Assembly: GCA_003117195.1 (NCBI GenBank)
Contig: BDSI01000014.1
Location: 558,001-622,000, forward strand
Length of the DNA stretch: 64,000 nucleotides
Reading direction: 5' to 3'
From: Eudorina sp. 2006-703-Eu-15
Lineage: Eukaryota > Chlorophyta > Chlorophyceae > Chlamydomonadales > Volvocaceae
Made by a program: the position numbers and the translations under genes
The notes under the pieces: generated by a model
The model's input: only the letters and a program-made list of their open reading frames with translations
Database searches by the model: none
What the model was told of the DNA's origin: nothing
In this document: positions 11,301 through 21,870 of the stretch, in pieces
Position numbering within the stretch: the stretch's first letter is position 1
Layout of the letters: the number at the start of each line of letters is the position of its first letter

Positions 11301-12491
11301 GGTTGAAGGGGGGGACAGAGGACCGATCACCCATCTCACGTCATCCCACACAGGGCTGCAGACTCCGGATACAAAGCCGAACCCGGCCCGACCTCCCCCC
11401 GCCCGACCCACCCTGCACGGCTCAACGGTCGATACCTTCCCCCCTGGAGCCTCCTACCCGCCAGACCCAGCAACGTGCCCCCCAGCTCCCCCCTGGAGCC
11501 TCCTACCCGCCAGACCCAGCAACGTGCCCCCCAGCTCCCCCCGTGACAGCGGCGAGCCGGTCAGCAGCGCCAGAGCCGCCAGCAGCAGCGGCGTGGCGGA
11601 CACCATCAGCAGCGAGTGGGTCAGGGAGGTGTGCTGCAGGCCCCACACCCAGGCGCCGAAGTGGACCGCCAGGCAGGCGCCGCTGCCTGCCAGCCAGCCG
11701 CCGGAGGACAGGGTGCGGGACCTGTCGGTCGGGGACTGGGGGACAGGGCGGGAAAGACGGCGGGGAGGCAGGCCGAGGCCAGGGCAAGTAGCTCGGGACG
11801 GTAGTAGGTATGGAGGCGGTTGAAAGGGGGTATGGGTGGGGGGACGGGTGGATGCGGATGCGGGGCGGCATGAAGGGGGCGGGATATGGGAGCCGGGGAG
11901 CGCCCTGGAGCGCGGATCAAACCGGTGCGGGAACGGAGCAACGGACCCGGCTGCTGGTCGCACGTCGCCCGGTGTCCCACGTTGTACGGCAAAACACACC
12001 AACTCCGCAACTCCCTCGCTCCCATCCACCCCGGGTTTATATTATTTCTTTTCTCAATTTAACCCCGTACTCCATCGTCAATCCCTCCGCACCTTACTGC
12101 CAAGGCTCCCGCACCGGCCGATCCCATACCCCATGAAGCCGGGCAAGGGGACAGCCGCACACCCCCTCACCATTGTCCGCCACTGCACCGCCGCCCCCAC
12201 CCCCAGGAACAGCGACGTGAGCTGCAGCCGCCAAGCCGCCAGGGTCATGGCGGGCACCTCGGGCATCAGGCTGCTCGGGGGCCAGGGCGGGGCGGGGCGG
12301 GGCGGGGTGGGGTGGGAGCGGGAGGGGGCAGGGGGCAGGGGGAGAGCGGGAGGGGGCAGGGGGGGAGCGAGGGGGGGTGCACCCATCGCAGGTGCAGCGC
12401 CTTGGCGGCGGGTCGAATGGGAACGGAACGGGCCAAACCCAGTGGGCCAAACCCAAACCCGCCAATGGGACATCTGCGGTCACCCCGCGCT

Positions 12492-12547
<56 letters not shown>

Positions 12548-13627
12548 CGCCGCCCCAGCCCGCGCCAAGACCCCCGCCTGCCCACGGCTCCGGAACCAAT
12601 CTCCCCACCTGAACACCGTGGCGGCGGAGGACACGGCGAACACCTGGTCGCAGATCCGGTTGGCGGGAAGGCGCCGGGCGGCACGGGGGGGTACGGGTAC
12701 GGTGTCAGCGGCGGAGGTTGGGTAAAGGGCGATCTGCGGAACCATTTGCTACCGATCTGCTGCGCTGATTCTGCCGGCGCACACAACCGGTGCGCGCTGC
12801 GGAGGTGCCCGGGGCGCCCTGGGTGCCGGGGGCCGCGGCGGCAGCCATCAACGAATGTGGCGGGGGTGTTGTTCCTGGCGATCAACCCGCCCGACCCGAT
12901 TACCAGTGACCCACATACTGGCGGGTGTGTGTGTGTGTGTTTCGCAAGGAAAAGGCCAGGTGTGTGAATCGTTACATATCTGCCGGGCCGACGCTGGCCG
13001 GGGGCGCTAATCCGCCCCATACGGGAGACCGCCGAAGCACTCTCCCCCGGATTCGGGGGAGAGGGGCGTAAGGGGCCTCTGTCCCCTCGCTCTCAACCAA
13101 GGGCGTGCGCCCGATCCCTGAGTGTGTGGATGGATGGATGGATCGGCCGGATGGGGCTCCAAGTAATCCTAGCGCCCGCTCACCCACAACGCCCTGTGCT
13201 GGGTTTCATTTTGTGTCAGGTGGGGCGGGGGGCTTTTCCACGCCCATCCTCACGGGCGAGGGGGAAGGGGGAAGGGGGAACACAGCGCCGCGGCAGGGAC
13301 CCTGCCGCGACACTACTGGCGCGTTGGGGGCCGTCTCACCGCCGCGACCAGTAGGGGGTAAGCAAACAGCGGCACCCGGACGGATGGGGTGTGTGGCGGG
13401 GAGTGGTCCCGCGACTGGTCGGCGGGCGCAGCAGCATCGCGGGAGGTGCCAGGATGAGTGGCTGTCGTCCCTGTCGACGCGGCATGCGACGGGTGCCGAG
13501 CCTTAGCTGATGGCGATGAAGACGAATCATTGTAGTCGCCGCCATCCGTATTGTGCCCGCCCGAGTCTGAGACGCGCGTGTATCCGCGGAAGTTGAATAA
13601 CAGGAACCGCCTGGAGCCGGAAGTCAT
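8372..13627 (-). CDS. EamA/DMT-superfamily transporter
   Basis: Predicted multi-pass carrier of the drug/metabolite transporter superfamily; substrate unknown. Nine exons in transcript order: 13627-13340, 12643-12609, 12270-12171, 11735-11507, 11070-10976, 10419-10332, 9985-9943, 9660-9572, 8817-8372, giving 470 aa in one phase-consistent frame. TM1 is assembled across exons 1-3 (PLFAYPLLVAA joined to VFAVSSAATVF). Typical DMT segments follow: TLAAWRLQLTSLFLG, HTSLTHSLLMVSATPLLLA, MPIFVYAFPV, YLGWVVYLALGPGIVGHTG and, in the last exon, LVGSVIGWAAG with a last helix ahead of a ~60-residue Ala/Gly/Glu-rich tail. The first 80 residues are Ser/Thr/Pro-rich and could be a targeting peptide. The start is the first ATG in exon 1; an ATG at 12745 opens a frame into exon 2 but would lose half of TM1. 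The donor of the 10419-10332 exon has to be GC rather than GT. The gene starts head-to-head with the DUF819 gene. Confidence 0.83.
9156..9212. repeat. (CT)n microsatellite in transporter intron 8
   Basis: CT dinucleotides with occasional TG interruptions, ending in CGCGCGCG. Confidence 0.9.
10448..10480 (+). repeat. Dispersed intronic element, copy 4
   Basis: GAGGGTATAGGACATCAGTA, then GACAGTGTCTGACT: a diverged core in the transporter intron between the exons at 10419 and 10976. Confidence 0.5.
10676..10935. repeat. (CCCCA)n satellite in transporter intron 5
   Basis: About 260 bp of CCCCA/CCCA units with short C runs. The minus strand is a long G4-forming TGGGG array. All reading frames through it are low-complexity artefacts. 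Confidence 0.95.
11444..11541. repeat. 49-bp tandem duplication across a splice donor
   Basis: Two copies of a 49-bp unit, beginning at 11444 and 11493. The right-hand copy holds the end of the transporter exon 11735-11507 with its donor; the left-hand copy repeats the same exon end and a second identical donor inside the intron. Confidence 0.9.
12492..12545. repeat. (CA)n microsatellite
   Basis: Uninterrupted CA repeat in transporter intron 2. Confidence 0.95.
12964..13098 (-). mobile_element. SINE-like element, copy 1 (transporter intron 1)
   Basis: About 130 bp nearly identical to 30341-30476. On the minus strand it ends in ATGTAACGATTCACACA, so a TGTAA polyadenylation-like motif is followed by a CA tract, as in a retroposon 3' end. 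A 10-bp hairpin stem (13040-13049 with 13054-13063) sits in the middle. There is no obvious tRNA A/B box and no ORF, so it could also be a MITE or a structured RNA gene. Confidence 0.6.
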
Positions 13628-14129
13628 CGCCGGTACTTGAGCTGTCACAAAGAACCTAACATCACATGAGTTAAAAATTTTGCGGGAATGCCAGGCGGCA
13701 AGATGGACGTGTGTGATTGATTGTTCATTGTTGCAGTCTCAAGCCGAACCTACAACGAATTTTCGGTTGGCATGACAGAAGTATGGGAAAATGAGCTGAT
13801 AACGAGCAAACTCAATATAAAATTTGTGTTTGTGTGCTGATCGCTTTAGTGCCTACCTCGCAAGGGCACAGTGGTGCGACCCCGAAAAGGGTTTGCGCTG
13901 TGCCGTCCACGGGCTTGCATGGTAAAAGGGAATACAAAGACAGTGTGAAATATCACCGATAATTCAGTCAGCTCGGGGGTCGCGTGCACAAAAGTTCGCG
14001 ACCCCTTGCAGTTTAGGAAGTCACGCGCAACAAGCTCGCGAATCCTCAGCGCATAGGGCGCAGGCAATAAGGCCAACCAACTCTTGCAGCATCCTTACAA
14101 ATCTGACACAGTGCAAACTATTGGGACCT
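13628..14129. promoter_or_regulatory. Shared divergent promoter of the DMT and DUF819 genes
   Basis: 502 bp between two start codons on opposite strands. It is clearly more AT-rich than the flanking genes. It contains CAATATAAAATTTG near 13814, a possible TATA-type element, and a perfect 9-bp inverted repeat, GGGGTCGCG at 13976-13984 with CGCGACCCC at 13997-14005. Confidence 0.55.
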
Positions 14130-17100
14130 ATGGCTACTGCCACAATCACAGCCGCACCGACATCCGATGTTGGCCCCCGCAACACCAGCTGGTCGCTTTG
14201 TGGCGGGGCCCCGTCCTCCATCCGCATCGTAACGCGGCACCTAGCAACGACCGCTCGGGCGCACAGCGTCCGTCCGGCTTCAGCTATCACAGCGTCCGTG
14301 GTCGCCGCTACGGTTTCTGAATTCGTCTCCGAAACCGGTGGCGCGACGCAGCATCCTCTGGGGCCTCCATCACCGGCGGTGTCGATCGCGGCTGCGCGGC
14401 GGCACGCGCCCGGTCGGGGGCAACGGCGGCGGGTCGCAGCTTCCGCCACCATCACCCTCCCGGACATGCCGACGCTGCTGCCGCTCCAGGGCCCGTGGGG
14501 CGTGTGGACGGGGCTGGTGCTGGCGGGGACCTTCGGGATATGGTGAGGGGGTATCGCGAGGGGCGCGGGGTGGAGGGAGGCCTTCGGGTTGGGTTGCAGG
14601 TCCGGCTCTAGCTAGTTCTCTAGCCGTGCCTTCACGAAACGTTGAGGAAGGGGCGGCGAGGGGTGCGGAGGGGGGACAGACAGGCAGCGAGGCAGGCAGG
14701 CAGGGAGGGAGGGATTCATTCCGTGGCTGTTTGTAGTGGGCTGCTGGGGCCCCGACAACAGGCGACGCCCCAGGGGCCAGAGCACCTCCGGGGCGCACCC
14801 CATCTCCCCCGGAATGCCCTGCCCTGCCCCGCGCTGCCTTAAAGGCGGGTCCTGCTGCGGCCTCCCTCCTCCCCTGGTCCGTCATGGCTTGGTATATCTG
14901 GGCGAATGCTGTGCTGTGCTCTGCTGTGCTGTGCTCTGCTGTGCTCTGCTGTGCCCCCGTCCTGGCCATGCCGGCAACCGTCCCTCTCCGCCCTCCTTCC
15001 CCCTCCCCCTCCCCTCCCACCCCCGACCCCCTCCTCTCCTTCCCCCTCTCCCTCCCCCTCCCTGGAGATCCAGGTCGGAGCGCACCCGCCTCGGCAAGGA
15101 GCTGAGCGGGTGAGGTCCGTCACCGGAATGGTCGTTGGGTTCGTTAGGTTCGCTATGCTTGGCAGGTTCGTTATGTTCGTTACGTTAGTTAGGGTCGGTA
15201 CCGCGTTGGGTCGCTGCCGAACGGGTACCCTTCTCGCTGATGTGCCGTCGGAGCTCCTTCCGGCGCCCGCTCCCCACCTTACCCCAAAGCCCCACAGGGT
15301 CTCCGTGGCGCCCACCCACCCACCCACCCGGCGTCCCTCACGCATCCGGGCTGCCCGGCTCGCCCCCTGGTGCCGCTTGCTTCGTGTCATAGGGCCCTGG
15401 TGTCCACCCTGGCGGGCATGTTCCTGGCCAATGTGGGTCTGCTGCCCCCGGGGGCCCCCGAGCTTGACGTGGTGTACCGCTACCTGCTGCCCCTCGCCAT
15501 ACCCATGCTGCTGTTCGCAGCCAACCTCAGGTGGGTCGGTGGGAGGGTGGGCGGGTGGGCGGGTGGGTCGGTGGGTCGGTGGGTCGGTGGGCGGGTGGGC
15601 GGGTGGGGGGTGGGCGGGTGGGTCGGTGGGTCAGTGGGCGGGTGGGTCGGTGGGTCGGTGGGTCGGTGGGCGGGTGGGCGGGGGAGGGGGGCGGTGACAG
15701 CGAAGAGAGGAGGACGTGCCGTCTTTGCCCACCCCTGCCCACCCCTGTCCAACCCGGACGTCTAGGGTACTGCACCGCATTGCGCTATGGGAGCTGTGCT
15801 CTTGGCGGAAGCCGCCCAGAGCTTCAATGCGTCTCACCAACCCCTCAAAGCCCCCCTCCCTCCCCGTCTCTGCACCACCCCCTCCAACCCTCTCCCACCC
15901 CTCTCCCACCCGCCTCCCCCTCCCCTCCCCTCCCCTCTCCCACCCGCCTGCCCGCTCAGACGCATCCTGTCTGAGACGGGTCGGCTGCTGGCCGCCTTCC
16001 TGCTGGGGTCCGCCGCCACGCTGGGTGGCTCCTGGGTGGCCATGTCGGTGTTCCCTCTGGGGCAGTACCTAGGGGAGGAGGGGTGGAAGGTGGGCTTGGG
16101 GGGGGGATCCGGGGGCGGGTGCGGGCGAGGGCGAGGGGGCAGAGGATTTGCTAGTGGTGGTGGGAGTGCGGTGGACTGCCCTGACTGCTGCGAGGCGGAG
16201 GGCCCCATCCGGACTTCGGTGGGGTGGTGTTTGGTGGGGTGGTGTTTGGTGGGGTGGTCATCCTTTTGGTTTGTTGCCGGTTGGGTGGTGATCTGGAGGG
16301 GGCTTCGCTGTCTTGGTTGACGAGGCGGGGGAGGGCCCCAGCGGCCTCAGCTCCCACAGGGCAAGCGGAGCGCCCACCACAGACTCCACCACCGACTCCA
16401 CCACCGACTCCACCACCGACTCCACTACCGAATCCACTACCGAATCCACCCGGCGCCGCCCTCGCCGTCCTCCTTCATAGCCTCGCGATCTTAGCCCGGC
16501 CCTTGCCTTTCCTTCCTTCGCCGCCCCTTCCGAACCCCCTTCCGTAACCCCCCGCGTACGCCAGGTGGCCGCCGCGCTGACCGCCCGCCACATCGGCGGC
16601 GCCGTCAACTACATGGCGGTTTCGGAGGCGCTGTCCATCTCGCCCTCAACCTTCGGGGCTGGGCTGGCGGCCGACGACCTCATCCTCACCCTCTACTTCG
16701 TAACCATCTACGCCCTGGCCAGGAACATACCGCCCGACCAGGGAGCGCAGGGGAGCGGCGGCGGCGGAGGAGGGGGACACGGCGACGGCGGCGGTGGCGG
16801 CGTCGGCGGCCGAGTCATCACGGTGGGTGCGGCTTGACCACCACCCACCACCACCACCCACCACCACCACCAACCACCACCAACCACCACCAACCACCAC
16901 AGCAATGGGAGGGAGGGGTATAGGAAATGGGTGGAAGGGGACGTAGGGAGTTTGGGAAAGGGACAGGGAGGGAGGAGCTGAGTGACCCTAGGGTCCAGGG
17001 TGGAAAGGGGGTAAAAGGAAACTGGTAGACACATTCAAACTGCGGTAAGGGACAGGGCTGGTTCGACACAACCCGATCCCCTCTCCACACACACACGACC

Positions 17101-18598
17101 GCCCCTCCCCTGACCCCAGTTTGCAACGTCTGCCAACTTCTTATGCCCCTCCCCCTCTCACCCCCGGACCCCAGGTGTACGAGGGCCTGGCGGCGCTGTC
17201 CGTGTCCGCCCTGGTCTGCTACGTCTCCGTGCGCACCGCCGCCGCCTGGGGGGTGCCCGGCCAGGCCATCACCCTCATCACCGCCACCACGGTGCTGCTG
17301 GCCACGCTGTTCCCCCGCCTGCTGGCGCCGCTGGTCCCCTCCGCGGAGGGGCTGGCGCAGCTGCTGATGCAGGTGGGGCCGCGGAGGGGGGGGATGGGGT
17401 GGTGGGTGTAAATTAAAAGTTGAAAAAAGGAAGAACCCGAAACGAACCCGGGGTGGGGGGGAGGCGGGTAAGGGCCGCAGAGGGGGGGGTTAGGCGGGGA
17501 GCAGGGCTCGGGTGCGGGTGAGGTGGGGCGCGGCGGGGGGAAGGAGTGCGGGGAGTGGGGTGTGGGGTGTGGGGTTGGGCTGGCGAGGGGGTAGGGGGCA
17601 GAGGCTGGCCCCAGAGGTCCACGGACTGGCCCCCCTTACCCGACCTGCAGAGCAAAGGGGAGCCGGCGGGAAGTTAGACCCGACCTTATTTCCTGATCCC
17701 CTCTTGGGTCCTGCCCTCGCGCCTGGCCCTCTGCTAGTCAGCGCAGTCTGACCCTGACCCTGACCCTGACCCTGACCCTGGCCCTGCCTCAGATCTTCTA
17801 CGCCACCATCGGCGCCTCCGCCAACGTGGGCCTTGTGGTGCGCACCGCCCCCGTGCTGTTCCTCTTCTCCCTCATCGCCCTGGGCGCCCACCTGGGGCTG
17901 CTGCTGCTGGCGGGCCGCCTCACCGGCTTCTCCATGAGGGAGCTGCTGCTCGCGTCCAACGCCAACATCGGAGGTAAGGGGGAGTCGAGGATGGGATGGG
18001 AGCACGGTCTGATGCATGTGGGACAGGGTGACAAGGGGTGCCGTACGGCGGTAGGGTGTGGCATCGTACGGCACGGCACGGCACGCGACCCCCACGGGCT
18101 GGGCTGGGGAGGTGCGGTTGGGGCCGGAGGGGGGCTCTAGGGCGCGGGGCAGAGGCGGGCGGCAAGGGAGGGGTGACGGCGACTGCTAGGGGCGACGTGG
18201 CGGGGCTACGCTGCTCGGCGGCCCGCTGTGCGGGTGTGGGTCCCCCCCTCTGCCACCTGAGTTCCCAACCCCTGAGCGCGCCCACCCGTCAGCAACCCCC
18301 GGCACCGCCGTCTCCCCCCATCTCCTTCCTCCATCGCCGCCTGGCCCCCACTCCTCACGTCCTCGGCCTCCCCACTGGGCCACCGCCCCCCTCCTCGCAT
18401 ACCGGTATCCCCCTTTCCCCCCTGCCCCCCTACCCCATCCGGGCCCCTTCAGGTCCCTCCACGGTGGCGGGTATGGCGGCCGCCAAGGGCTGGCGTTCCT
18501 CGGTGGTGCCCGGCATCCTGACGTCCACCCTGGGGTACGCCATTGGTACCTTCCTGGGCATGGGCCTGGGCTACTCCAGTCTGAGGCACATCGGCTGA
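14130..18598 (+). CDS. DUF819 (YjcL-like) multi-pass membrane protein, probably plastid
   Basis: Member of the DUF819 membrane family; its transport role is inferred, not known. Eight exons: 14130-14542, 15074-15109, 15393-15530, 15960-16089, 16565-16822, 17175-17372, 17793-17973, 18453-18598, all GT-AG and phase-consistent, giving 499 aa. The first ~105 residues are Ala/Ser/Thr/Arg-rich with almost no acidic residues early on and end in RRRVAASA, a good stromal cleavage site. The membrane part shows GVWTGLVLAGTFGIW, LAGMFLANVGLLPPGAPELD, LPLAIPMLLFAANLR, RHIGGAVNYMAVSEAL, FYATIGASANV and the C-terminal SNANIGGPSTVAGMAAAKGW, which are characteristic conserved blocks. A Gly/His-rich insert of about 25 residues sits at the end of exon 5. 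The ATG at 14130 is preferred because the frame upstream offers only a TTG. Family assignment is strong. Confidence 0.9.
15532..15682. repeat. (GGGTGGGTCGGT)n minisatellite in DUF819 intron 3
   Basis: Tetranucleotide-based GGGT, CGGT and GGGC array starting at the donor of exon 3. Open in several frames. Confidence 0.9.
16911..16940 (+). repeat. Dispersed intronic element, copy 5
   Basis: GAGGGGTATAGGAAATGGGT, a short match to the core element, in DUF819 intron 5. Confidence 0.5.
17008..17080 (+). repeat. Dispersed intronic element, copy 6 (long form)
   Basis: GGTAAAAGGAAACTGGTAGA, then a CAAACTGCG block and GGTTCGAC after a gap. Together with 1997-2060 it defines the long form. Same intron as copy 5. 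Confidence 0.65.
17747..17786. repeat. (CCCTGA)n repeat before DUF819 exon 7
   Basis: Six or seven CCCTGA hexamers form the pyrimidine-rich tract just upstream of the acceptor at 17792. Confidence 0.85.
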
Positions 18599-19418
18599 CA
18601 GCGCTGCACAGCACGGGGCTGCGTCAGGCTGACGGGGGGAGGGGCGGTGTCAGTGCAGGGAGGGCCTGGGTCCTGACCTCGCGGGGCCGCGCGAGGCGGA
18701 GCGGTTGACACGGCCCGGGGGGGAGGGGGCGCCGGTTGTTGAAAAGCGGAGCAGCGGGGGGCGGGTGCGTGCGGGTGGGCGGGAGCCGGGGCGGGCGGTG
18801 CCGGGCGGTGGGGACTGCGGCGCGGGTTTGCTCTTCATGTCTGGAGGCGGAGGCGGAGGTGAAGGCCGAGGGCGGTGGATGTGACGGTGGCGGTGGGGAT
18901 GGGAGTGTGACCCCACGAGAAAGGGAACGATGCCTGGCCTGTGCTGTGCTGTGCTGCGCTGAGTGTCGCACGATGTCCGTCGGGGGCCTGGCGAGGCCCT
19001 CCCTCGACCAGGGTTCATGACGCGCGCCGTGATGCCCGGCCCCCCAGGTGTGGGTAAGGCGCCCGCCACCGTACCACCCCCACCCGCCCGGGGGATTGCA
19101 ATTGAAACCAGCCCTAGACACCCCCGGGAGGTCGTCACCAGCGCAAAGGAGCCGCAGGGCCGCTGGGCCGCAGGGTAGCTGGGTAGCCGGGTAGCTGGGT
19201 AGCTGGGTAAGAAGGGGGGCCGGGCGGGAGGGCGGCGTGTGGGGTGGCGGAACGCGAGCAACGCAGGGGCAGCCGCGGCAGTATAGATAAACTAGGTTGT
19301 GAATGCCAGCCCGTTGACGGCAGGGGCAGCTGGCAAGCGGAGGTGCCGTTAATCTGCTCCTGGCTGGTGCTGCGTGCTGCGTGCTGCGTGCGGCGACTCC
19401 AGGACCCATGGGGTCCAC

Positions 19419-19423
19419 TGTAA
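19419..19423 (+). terminator. Possible TGTAA polyadenylation signal for the DUF819 gene
   Basis: First TGTAA I found on the plus strand after the stop, about 820 bp downstream. TGTAA is the usual volvocine polyadenylation signal, but the distance is long. Confidence 0.3.
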
Positions 19424-20431
19424 CCTTGGTTTCGGTCGCACAACGTAAGGCCCACAAGACACCAGGAGGTGTCTGGGCGGGCACCGCCATGCTGCCGTAC
19501 GTACATCGGCGCGGCAGGGGCAGGCTGCCCATGCCGTGTCCAGCACCTGTGCAAGGTACGGTTACCGTAGGTAGGGAGGGTTGGCCACACAACCATTTTC
19601 ATAGCCATCTACGTTTTTGCCTAACGCTGATGGCCGCCTTGGCCTCCAGGGCGGGCTAGGGTTTGGAGTACTTCAATAACCCTAGAGTGTTACAGCTCCA
19701 TCGCCGTCGACAAACCTCTCATTGTCTCACATGGACTCGGCGGCAACCCGTGGGTCTGCGCGCGCAATACCCGTACAGATTCTGTACGAAGGATCGGTAC
19801 ACATCTCTAATTAATGACACACTCCCTCCTACACAGCGCCCTGTTGTTACTGGCAGTCTGGCTCACCGATGAGAGTCGCGCCAAGAGTCGCGCCAAGTCG
19901 TGCACGTGATGGCGGCACGACCGGCTGTACGACACCGCGGCCGTCCCTCCGAGTCACAGTCGGCTTCTCAGCTTCAGCATCCGCCTGCGTCACCCTAGGG
20001 CCAAGATTGGGCCTCCTTTCCGTGCCCTTCCTCCGTACAGGTCTACTGCAGCATCGCATCCATTCCCATATCCCACCCCGCGTGCACCTCCCCCCGTCTC
20101 ACTCAAATCACGGGCGATAACGCCACGCAGCAGTGCGTACGACATGTACGGCATCGCCACGCAGCAATGCGTACGACATGCACGGGTCGCCTCACACGCC
20201 ACGCCGCACGTGACCGACCCCTCCAAAGGTGGGCTGGGAGGGGGTTAAGGCTCCTGACCGAAGGTAGTTCGACGATGCCTGCCTTCCCGAGTGAACGTGT
20301 GAGGATCGGCCAAACGCCAACGCCGAGGCCGAGGCTCGGACTTGTGCGATCGAGAGCCATACCTTCCCTGGCGGCTCCCAGCGCCGCCGCGGCGTGTCAT
20401 CACGAACGCCCTTGCTCTCGCCCAGCTCCCC

Positions 20432-20455
20432 TCAAACACTGGCACAGCTGGCACG
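20432..20455. repeat. Left arm of a 24-bp inverted repeat
   Basis: Its core CAAACACTGGCACAGCTGGC is found inverted at 21119-21142, some 660 bp away. Possibly a remnant of a DNA transposon or an inverted duplication. Confidence 0.55.
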
Positions 20456-20522
20456 CAGACTCTGGTGGGGGGAGGGGAGATCCGCAGCTCCTGCGGAGAC
20501 CGCATGCGATGTGCCACATCCG

Positions 20523-20592
20523 CGGGCTCGCCCTGGTAGGTCTACACGCCGTGGATCCCGTTTCGGGGTCCGCTGTAACGTTCATTCATTCA
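20523..20592 (+). mobile_element. Retroposon-like 3' tail, copy 1
   Basis: GGCTCGCCCTGGTAGG ... GGGGTCCGCTGTAACG followed by TTCATTCATTCA. The same ~60-bp end recurs at 40437-40516 and 57158-57220, each with an ATTC microsatellite after TGTAACG. Confidence 0.6.
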
Positions 20593-21062
20593 CCTCATCC
20601 GCGACCATGCCGCCGCACTGGCCTGGTGGCGCATGCCGGCGCATCTCAGCGCATTCCACACATACATACACACACCGCCGGCCCACGGGGTCCACCCTAC
20701 CGTCGTCATTATACTAATACACACACGCGCACAAACACACACGCGCATATACACATACACAGACCGGGTTGCAATTCTAAATACACAGACCGGGGGACTT
20801 GGGCCCCCCCTGCTACTATGGGTACTAGTTGACCTCCCGCGGTATCCAAATCGGGCCCAGCAAGCCCCCCCAAGCAAAACCTACCACACTCGACCGCTTC
20901 GAACCCGGCAGGTGCGTTTCTATACACAAGATCTACAAGGAATGAGTCAGAAGATTATCGAACAGAATTTGGCCATCGCCCTCGACCCATTTCTCAGGGT
21001 GCGGTGGGTCAGGGCCGCGCCCCGTTGAGACCTCATGGTCCGAGAAAGGACAGGAGGGGACT

Positions 21063-21092
21063 CGGGTCCACCTTTGAACTGTTACTACTAGG
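21063..21092 (+). repeat. TCGGGTCCACC dispersed repeat, copy 1
   Basis: TCGGGTCCACCTTTGAACTG then TTACTACTA. Related copies are at 27227-27256 (plus) and 32973-33005 (minus). Confidence 0.5.
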
Positions 21093-21118
21093 GAGGTATT
21101 GCGTGTCCACCTACGTCC

Positions 21119-21142
21119 GCGTGCCAGCTGTGCCAGTGTTTG
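21119..21142. repeat. Right arm of a 24-bp inverted repeat
   Basis: GCGTGCCAGCTGTGCCAGTG and TTTG, the reverse complement of the segment at 20432-20455. Confidence 0.55.
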
Positions 21143-21870
21143 ACAACGCGTGGATACCGTACAAAGGTGGCAGACCAGCACCGAGCAAGATCGCATCAGA
21201 ACAAACTGAAGCCCATGAAACGGACCTTGGAGCCTAAGAAACGGGGAAAAATGTGGCCATGCGATGGCGAGGCGGTTTGATGTGCATCTTCCAGCATCAT
21301 CCGCGTCGAAAACAGCGCACGCGACCCAGCGCGACCCGATCCATGCAGCGCACTTCCGCAATGCGTCTAGCCTCGTGGGAGCGAATTCATAGTCCGAGCA
21401 CGTTCCAAATCAATTTGAATCTGCGGCATCTGCTAACCACCCATCCCGCGTGCAAACAAAGAATTTTTAGCAGTGTGCGTCTATCTATGAAGAAATCTAT
21501 GGTGTTGATATGATAGAATAGCCAAGCGAATCGCCTTAGTACAGCTTAGTAAGTTAGCTGATATCAATAAGGTCCTGCGGCTACTTTCAATGTGCATGTT
21601 AAAACTAGTGTGATTTGTAAATACGTGTAATAATAAATATCCCCAAACCATTCGACAAGAAGCTTACGGTGTGATGTCGTCGTAACGTGCAGCAGCTGCC
21701 CAACCACGCGAACTCGCGACATCTCTAAACCATACCTATCTTTTAAACATGTACCGTATGGAACTATATGACTAACTATCGGCAGCAAGGGATTCTCCGA
21801 GCAAGCAGATACCGAGCTGGGCCGAGCGTAAAACGTTTTGACCGGGCCGCCGATGACATGACCGACGCCG

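Larger units (their letters stand above)
18599..21870. other. Intergenic region with repeats, no gene recognised
   Basis: This lies between the convergent DUF819 gene and the proline-rich membrane protein. Contents seen are a GGGTAGCT minisatellite (about 19176-19210), a retroposon-like tail (20523-20592), a TCGGGTCCACC repeat (21063-21092) and a separated inverted repeat (20432-20455 / 21119-21142). Long ORFs here have no recognisable domain and no consistent splice partners. Confidence 0.6.

Noticed and set aside
10638..11306. 222-codon plus-strand ORF rich in Pro/His
   Set aside because: Reads through the (CCCCA)n satellite and antisense to a conserved transporter exon.
12609..12745. ATG at 12745 as the start of the DMT transporter
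   Set aside because: It opens into exon 2, but an upstream exon (13627-13340) with a good donor joins in phase at 12643 and completes the first membrane helix.
13040..13063. Rho-independent terminator
   Set aside because: The hairpin lacks a U tract, recurs inside a dispersed element, and the genome is clearly eukaryotic.
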